This document shows, in pieces, positions 50,201 to 59,200 of a stretch of DNA of 64,000 nucleotides. Positions within the stretch are counted from its first letter, which is position 1, and each line of letters begins with the position of its first letter. The DNA lies in the NCBI GenBank assembly GCA_964036295.1, contig OZ038466.1:15286001-15350000 (forward strand). The letters run 5' to 3'. The notes under the pieces were generated by a model. That model searched no databases, was not told the DNA's origin, and worked only from the letters and a program-made list of their open reading frames with translations. This DNA comes from Plumapathes pennacea (lineage: Eukaryota > Cnidaria > Anthozoa > Antipatharia > Myriopathidae). A program made the position numbers and the translations under genes.

Positions 50201-53200
50201 GGTATCTCTTTGCTGTATAACATTTTTCTGGTGAGACTGAAACCCTGTGGGTACTCCGATATATGAGCCATATAAGGTATGTGCCGTATACATTTTTGAA
50301 GTTAGGTCTGAAATAGGGTATAGAAAGTCAGATATCTTGGTCTAAAACAGGCTAAGAGTTTTCACGACTGGGCGGCACACTCACCCAAAATTATGATGAG
50401 TACCCCCACGGGGTGGGGGGGGGGGGGGGGGGAATGAAAGTCTCTCTTGGGAATCTCGCTCTTGTCCCTACTTTTAACTTTAGTTTATTCTGGTCTCGAC
50501 CCAACTCACGCCACGAGCTCACTGGCAACGCCAGTCTTTGTTGTATACTAGAAATGAAAAATACACCGAAATAGTCCTGAACATTGAGTTTGTTAGTCAC
50601 AAATGACTGAAAACGCTGTAAACAAACCGCAATTATATTGTAAACAAGTCTTGTGTTACATTCCTCGCTTTCACTTTATATTTGTTACAGAGTACGAATA
50701 CTCGAAAGCCTCATAGAAGAAACGTATTCAGTAAAAAAATACATAAGTATTGAAGCGAAAGCTAGGTTATCGTGGCCTCTGATTTAAAATAAGTCTTCAA
50801 AGTCAAACTGTCAAAATCGACTGTGCATGAAAAGATAAGTCATGCATTACTCTTTTCTTGCTGGCTAACCTTTTCACTTCTAAGCTCAAAATGCAGAGTC
50901 GCTTAACTGTTAAGAAGGAAGTGTATGAGTGTTGTAATGACAATTTATAGCAATAGGTTTCATTTGAGCAAGGTGTGAAAAGTCAAGTTATCTATACTGC
51001 GATATTTTTCTGGTGAGAAACTGAAAGTCTCTTTTGGGAATTTCGCTCTTGTCCCTACTTTCCATTTTAGTTTCTTCTGGTCTCGACCCCACCCAACGAG
51101 CTCACTGGCAACAGCAGGCTTGTTTACCACTGTTTCACAGCTGGCAGGCTTCTGTCATTTTCGGTCAGTTATTACTGTCGAGAGGCGACCGCTGACATAA
51201 TAAAATTAAACTGCGGGAGGGGTCACCGATCAGATGTGGCAATTCGCTTCCCGTGGGGGAATGTCGGTAACGCAAATTTGAGTCGAGAAAAAAGCAAAAT
51301 GTTAATTTTCTCGACCAATCAAAAGCGGCAGTTTCCACGTTATTTTGCATGTGTCACACTTGCGGCTTTGAAACGAAAATAACGTAATTGATTTTACTGA
51401 GACCAGCTTTTTTGTTTATTTCCTTCTGATTTCGAGCTCACAAAATATACTCAGAAGCGGTAACTTGGCAGTGAAGGCATTATAAAACGATTACACTATC
51501 AATAGCAAATACATAACTACATATCGCTTTCAATACAGTCGAGAAACCAGTTATCCTTTTCTTGATTTTTCCACTCCTTTTAAACGCCCAAAATATAATC
51601 AGAAACAGTGCAGCGAAACATAAAACAGATGCATATCGGCTTACTTAGTTGCCACCGATCTTGAACTCCAACAACAACAGCAGATCGAGCAGCAAACGAG
51701 TTAAGATCGTGAACAAATACGCCCTTTTTAGAACTGCCCAGGGAATGTGAATATAGTTCCGGGCTGACTATGTCTGAAAACGGTAAAAAATGTTTAAATG
51801 CTTCTGGATCTAAGGGAAAAAGAGCTACAGCCACCAAACTCGGTCATGTTTATGAATGCTCTATAGAGAAGATAACTGTGATGTCAGAGTTGGTTGAAGT
51901 CAATTCACAAACGTGTATAATATTTGACCGTTAAGTGCCGACTGCGTTACTTAAAGCCGTTTTGTCACATTTTGTGCTTAGGAACTGTATTCTGCCTGAT
52001 ATAAGAGCATCATGCAGTGCAGCAAGCGTGCGATAGGTGTTTCAGACCTCGGAGATAACAGTTGCATTCTTTTTATTAGCCGGTGCCATATTCTCGAGTG
52101 AAATTTGATTCTTTGTTTGACCTCGTCTGGCCCAGTTTGTCATTACTCCCATAAATACTCCACAGTAAAATGCTAAATAAAAAAAAAATCAAGACATTTT
52201 CAACAAAACTGTAAACGCGATATGTTTGACAAACGTTAGGTAAATCTTTCAATGCATTTTTTACTAAATTCACGACAGCATTTTTTGTGTTTAGAACATT
52301 ACTCCCTTAAAAGTCAAACAAATAATTTAAATCTAATTATCTCTTTTGTTGTCGTTCAGTGGAGTAATGTTGTTTTTCCTTCTATACAAGGGAAACATGA
52401 AGCGGATTATGCACCAATATGGGCTTTAGATATAACTATGCACGGTAATACACTTTTCCAGTTTTTAACCGTTTTAAAACGGCCGAATTTGACAACAAAC
52501 AACGGAGTATTGTCTGGTGTAATGTTGAGCAATCTCCGTCTGACGTCACATGAACAGTTGTCGCCGCCATAACACGGCTATTTGCAAGCTGTATGAATTA
52601 TTATTCGATTCATCAAAATATCAGGTGTTATAAGCAAGTCCTATAACAAAAATCCGTGAATGAAACTTGCCGTCACGGCGAATTTCCGCCGCTAAACAGC
52701 TGCACCCCGGTACCAGACTCGGCATACGTGAATACTGTATTCCCTTTCAAGTAGGAAATTCAACGAGGATCCATTTTCCTTTACACTAAATATGTTTAGC
52801 ATCTTTTCAATACAGTCAATCGTCTTACTGTAAAATGTAGCTACTTAAAAAAATATAAATTTCCTGTCACCAGAGCTTTTAACCTATAGAAGCCTAACGT
52901 GGGCCCTATTTTCTACTAGCGGACAGTTTCTCGTTTCAATATTTTATAAACTAGACCCTCCCTTTTATAAACTAGACCCCCCCCCCATTCAATGTTGGGT
53001 AGTTGAGCATGGTTCGGCTTCTAGCTGCACCATGGGCCAACATTGAATGGAGGGGAGGGGGAGGGACTTGAAAACAAGAAATATGAGACCCCCATAGGTT
53101 GTACGGATTTACATTGTGCTCCGGATGTGCGTAAGTGGAGCGTCCCAACGACTTTTGACCATGATTGTAGCTTTGTATCTTTTCTCCAGAGAACACGGAT

Positions 53201-56200
53201 TGTTCAATTTAAGAATTGGTTCATGCTTAGCGTGCGTCTATCGAGTTATGGATGCACGCGGGAAGTTGGGAGAGCACGAGAGAAGCGTAAGAGTTGCTCG
53301 AGGCCTAGCCGAGAGCAACTCTAGCTTCACGAGTGCTCTCCCAACTTCCCAAGTGCATCCATAACTCGATAGACGCACAGCTAAAAGCATGAACCAATTC
53401 TTTTATAACATAGGCACACGAAATTACGAGCAAAAACAAATTTTCATTTCTGATTGAATGCAAAATTCTCTTTCGACGCGCAAAAGGCAAAACAAACTCT
53501 CTCATTGGATGACTGAAAACACGCCACAACTTACTAACATTTCTGCCAGCTGAAAGTTGATGAGAGTCGATGAAAAAGATGTCATTTAATCGACGAAAAC
53601 ACTGAAAGTACTGTTAACCTGGCGTGGTGAAAGCCAGCAGCCTGCGGTGACTTTAGAATTTGTGACGATGTAAATGTTTTGAACGGTACATTGTTGAAGA
53701 TGAACCCAGGAAATTCAAGTCGCCGCTTCAAAACAACGTGAGATTCACCTTGAACTATGGCAGACAATGCGGGTCTGGAAAAGCAAAGTGATCCGTCGAA
53801 GAATGTGAACAATCACCATGAGCGAAAGAGATAGATATGTTTGCCGAGCGGACTTGTTTCTTATTCGAGCTGCCAGCAAACTGTACTGTAAAAACTGCAA
53901 GTATTGTGGCTTTCGGAATGAATGAACGCCGTTTCATTTCAAGGCCATTGAAGGCTTGACGGATATTTATCTTTGCTGTGATGGATTTCACTGTCCACGA
54001 GAATTAAGCCGTCGAGAAATAGGTGAGTTTTGATTCATACAATTTTCTGTGCCGTTCTGTGCCGTTGAAATACAGAATTTTTCAGACTTGATTACTGATT
54101 TCTTTTGGGTGCCGGTTTGACTTCATGTAGTACAAATTTCTTCGGAAAATAAAGCTATATTCTTCTTAGTTGTAAAGCTTCTGTTAATTTATAAACGAGG
54201 AAAGCTAGAAAAAGTCGAAAGGAAGCGGCATTTGCTCACGTCATATTATTGAGCACGGGCGTACACGATAAAGTTATGGAACACGCTCTTCGACCAATTA
54301 GAACGTGGCTTATATCGCGACTATGTTATAAAACGCCATTTTCCGCTTCGTGTTGTATGTTCAAGTTGTACCCCTGGGCCCGGTTTTTCAAAGCACGATT
54401 AGGCTAATCCTGGATTAGGTCTAAACTTTCCTGTCATTTTTTAGCCTGAAAACGGGAAAGTTTCGTCCACAACGACTTTCTTGATAACGCTTTAAGCTGG
54501 AACAAGCTTTCTAATCCATCTTCGAACAAAACCCTGCAGTTTATTGGGAGAGAGGTCGAAAGAAAGAATTTCGTTAATCCAGGATTAGCCTAATCTTGCT
54601 TTGAAAAACCGGGCCCAGGTTAACTGTGTTAAATAGTTCATTAATATCTTCTAAATGACTAAAAGGTAGTATTGTAAGATAATTCATAATATAACAGGAA
54701 TCACCATGATTAAGTTCAAAGCTGCAGGTGTGGTCAGATCTTTGTGCAGTTTTTGAATGTTCTTCTTCGCTGATCATTTTTTCCTTTAGTCATGTTTTTA
54801 AGGCTATAATAGTATACAGTAGTAGGAATGCTAACCAGCTCAGTTTCCATTTACGGATTGTAGACCTGACCTTCAATGATTTGCTTACATGTATCTGTCA
54901 CTATCTTTGCCAATTTTCCTGAATGTTTTGCTTCTTTCAGCACTGGGTATAATTTCCTTCTCTTCGCTTTGATCGCATCGGGGAACTGTTCACTTAAACT
55001 GAGTCCCATGCTTCGGAGATGATGAGCTTGCTTCCTTATGTTCTCTCGATCTTGAAAATAGTTGAATTTGACGGCAATGGGTCTGGATTGTGTCTCCTGA
55101 TGATTAGGCTGTGCTGGGATTCAATCCAGTTTAACCTTTTTTTACCGCTTCTGTGATCCCGAATTTTTCCTCCGTAGATGATCTTTGTTGTGTCCCCACG
55201 TTCATGCTCCTTGATGTTATAGAGTATCAAGTTGTCTTGCATTGATCTTGCCTGGGGGCCAGTGATAGCATCATTAAGTCTGATGCTTACTTGATCGATG
55301 CTTGCAACTCTGCTCTTGATAGCAGATGTTTCTTCATCGCCTGTTGCATTTGATTTTTTAATCTCATCAACTTTGTGGTGTAGATAATTCAGTGATTGTT
55401 TAAAGTCCTTCACATCATGTTCGATCCTCTCGATGAGTTGAGCAATCATGTCAAACGTGCATGATTTTGACTGCATCTCGAGAAACATTTCTTCAACCTT
55501 GTTTGTCTGGTCTTGTGGATCCTTTGATTGCTTCTCTCTTTGGTTTTGGGGCATTAGGGTTTCTTTTTCAGTAGTATTCTAATGATTCTTCTTAGAGCGC
55601 AGAGTCACACGTGGTGTCTGGCACGCCGCCATATCAGATTTATTATTAGGATTACTATTTAGTCATTTCTGTTCTGTACCTTTGTTGGAAATGACAACAG
55701 CAAAACAGCAAACATTTTCAAATCCCCATGCAAAATAATACATACAGTATAATAGTTTTTAGCTAACTGATGCAAGGTCTGTAGAACTAGTATATGTAGG
55801 CAAGGGGAAAATTTATCCAACTTACCATGTGTTTCTTGACAGCAATCATTTGAAAAAGAGTGTCATGATTCTCCAGAATGTGAATGTCCAATAAATGCAG
55901 GGATGGGAAGGAGCGATGGCAAGTGAGGCATCCATTGCGATGTATGCTATTGTAATGTGCCTCAAAACTGTCAATAACAATTATAAGACATTTCAGGATC
56001 ATGCATTAAAATAGGAAACAGCATCAACTCATGCATGTCATGACTGACTTGACTGGAAATAATTCATTTTGTCAAGTTGTCAATGAGCTGACACAACTTG
56101 CAGAAACTGATTAGATTGCATTATCTTTTAAGTCAGCCAACATAAACCACCATTAAGAATAAGGAAAAGAGAAAAACTACTAAGCCTGTTGGGCAATAAA

Positions 56201-59200
56201 TCAACATTTCTTGCTAGCCCAGTCTCAAATTTTGCGTAAACCCCAGCCAGCTAGGCATCAGGCATCAGATGAATTTTCAAGCCCAGGAATTTAAATCTAA
56301 AGTCTTGACTGTTGTTAACTCTGTAAGCTTGCTTTCATCCTTAAATGGGGTGGGGGTGGAGTGGGTACTTGTTAATTAAATGCACGAAGGCTGACATTGG
56401 TACACTCATCCCCCAAAGGTATTTGACATTCAGCAACAGTTATGATCACAATATTTATAAGTGTTAATCTGATGGGGGAGACTATAAAGGCTGGTTTATG
56501 CATACAACGCAAGCATAAACGTGAGGGCAATCATAAGCACAGCACAAGAGAGTGACAGTGGCGAAATAGCATAAGCATAATGATCAAACACGTCTGTTCT
56601 TTATGCTTATGCTTAATCACCACTGCCGCTCTATTGTGCTATGCTTACATTAGCATCATCAATAAAAATATTGTAAAATCAGGCTAAAACATTTTCATCT
56701 TTTTACAGGATGGTACGTATACATTTCAGTTGTACATCAATTAGACTATTTTTTCAAAAACATCAAAATAGAATTATCAAGTTAGATCAGTATTAAAACC
56801 TAAGTCTTTTGATATGTATCTCAGGTGGCCCAACAGTGTGGTTTGATAAATATGTGATGGTTGGGTCATCATAAGGGATTTGTATGAGGAATATCACAAA
56901 CAGAAAAAACCGTATTTTACTGGTTATGAAAGGGAGTAATGAAATTCTGCCCAAAGATGCTCTGGTGCTAAAATACAGCCACAGGACGCAAGAAAGTACT
57001 CATATAAACAAAGTCAGTGCAATAGAGCTGCATTACTTAATCTGTAAAAATAGCAATCAAGCGATACAGTGGAACCTTTTGTAAGTGATCACCCTTCATT
57101 CGACTTTAAGTGGTCACTTACGGAGGTGGTCACTTACAGGAATTTCTCAGGCCTTAGTGAAATCCAGCTTTGAGCCACAACCAATGTCAAATAATGCAGT
57201 TTTAGTAAGTGAATAACACCTAGAGTCATAAGAAATCAACCTTGTGTCCTGTTGCACATTATGTTACACATGTTAGTGTTTTGTACAGTATGGTTTCTGC
57301 AAGGAGGTAAGTCCTTGCTCAGAAAATTGCTCTTTGGGAGCATAGAGTGATCACTTACCAGTGGTAAAAAAAAAACAATAAGAAAACTCAAACAGTGAGC
57401 CTCAAAGATGGTTGTGGTTTCACTAATAGTAATTTAACTGAGAAACCAACATTATTTGGTGGTGGTTATTTTTAAGTGGTCGCATTCGGGAGGTAGTTGC
57501 TCAGGGAGGTTCGACTGTATTCAAAATAAAAATCCCTTATTATATGGCTGGAGTTACTTCCGGTGAAATCGCCCGCTCTGATTGGTGTATTTGCTGGTCA
57601 TTATTTTCCTGTAATGCCCGTGTGCTCGATTACGGACCGGCAGATTGAACACGTGAATCATGAGGTCGTGCAGTTCTTTGCTTTCAGTGAATATGTTGGG
57701 TACATTTGGCCAAAGGCAAAACAGTAGAACAAGAATATGTAAGAAAGAAAATACCACTGCAGAAATTGATTTGGAAGCCGAGAAAACGGTTGGAGATGAA
57801 GATTTGTTGACTTGGTTTGTGGCATCACGAACGGCGACTCAAAGCTACTCAAGCACTTCTGAGAATTGATTCACATCTTGCACTATGTGCTAAACACTTA
57901 GAGCAATGTAGAAGGCACAGCAAACTTCAGTCAAAGAGTGACGAGAACAGTCTCAATGAACCGTTTACGGAGCTACAAGCAGACTGATTATTTGTTGTCA
58001 CGATGCCACAAGCGGAGTTCATACAAGCTTACTGAAACTGTAAGTATGGCATTTTAAGAGTGTGAACGCCATTTCATTTCAACATCTTTGAAGACTTGAG
58101 TGAAGGAACTTATCTTTCTGTTGAGAAAATGATAAACTTTTGATTCACACAATTTTTTGTGCCGACGGTTGAGATTCAAAATATTGTAGTTTCTTCAAAA
58201 TTTCCTTTTTTTGAATCCCGGAGTTTGAATGTTGTGATCGCATGTTATCTATAAACGCTTGGAGTAAATAAAATTCTGCTAGTTTTGCGTTGGAAATTGC
58301 TTATCAGAAGAAAAAGAAGGAAAACTATTTTTAGTTCGCCACGCTCGTGATGGGTTTTATACCGAGTGACGTTTTCGCTGAACCAAAACCGGCACATTTT
58401 GGGCTTGTACTTCAAAATTCAAGCTCAACTCAATTAATCCGGTGAATCAAATATTGACTTCTCTCAAGTATTGTATAAGTTTGCAAAATTGAGAAGCTGT
58501 CATTCACTTATTAGTGTAAACGCTGGGAGTGCATGCGTACACGAGTAAATTGTTCGGAGACAAAGTGCTGTTCCATGTTTGTTTTGATGTAAAACTTTGA
58601 AGCCATATAATAAACTACTTATTGACCTCACTTGCTCGGTCTGTACGAAGAAAATATTGCCCTTGGTCTTGACCGTACAGACTGAGCCGCATCGGTGGTC
58701 AAAACCTCGGGCAATATTTTCTCCGTACAGACCTCACGCTCAGTCAATAAGAAGTTTTTATCGTTTTAATACCCAGCTGTAACACACATGTACAGTATTT
58801 GCATATCATTATCAGCCTCTTGGGCTGCTCAAGTATATACAGTAGCAATCAAATCATTATAATGGACATTCATATAGCACAATATATTGCAGTGGTACCA
58901 CCGAAAAGCCAAGGGAATTTGTAAATTACAGAGAGAGGAGAAGGGTGGCATGGGTAAAGTGTTGAATACTGACCTTGCAATGTTTTTGAACCATTCTGCA
59001 CAGCCTGGTGTGTCACACTCAAACTGATCAGTACTGGAACCCAAAATATAAAATACAACCACACATAAGCATCAATTGCAGTCAACTCTCATGATTTGGA
59101 GCTCACAATATCAATATTGCATAAAAGAAATTCACTTGACATTTTAGCACCTTTGAATGCAGAGCTCTTCGATTTCTTCACTAACTTTGAGCTGCTTTAT

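Larger units (their letters stand above)
42445..51112. repeat. Array of repeat X units (X2-X10)
   Basis: Nine more or less complete X units lie side by side. Minus-type units (orientation with the ACTGGCAACGCCAGT hairpin at the right end): 42445-42853, 44776-45076, 45077-46202, 46203-47395, 47720-48999, 49000-50535 and 50536-51112. Plus-type units: 42854-43679 and 43680-44775. Full units are about 1.1-1.2 kb before later insertions. Junctions are tight, for example hairpin then CTAG then TTGCTCG at 45058-45083. Recurrent landmarks include cacgtgata, caccgtttggctctgtggaa and tcgatcatgtagcc. No coding function was recognised. Confidence 0.85.

Noticed and set aside
42445-51112. X array considered as a multigene family
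   Set aside because: Open frames differ between units, contain stops and frameshifts, and show no domain; only non-coding landmarks and terminal hairpins are conserved.
13844-58755. Repeated palindromes considered as a CRISPR-like or attachment-site system
   Set aside because: No regular spacer array, no cas-like genes and eukaryotic context; they behave as dispersed foldback repeats.
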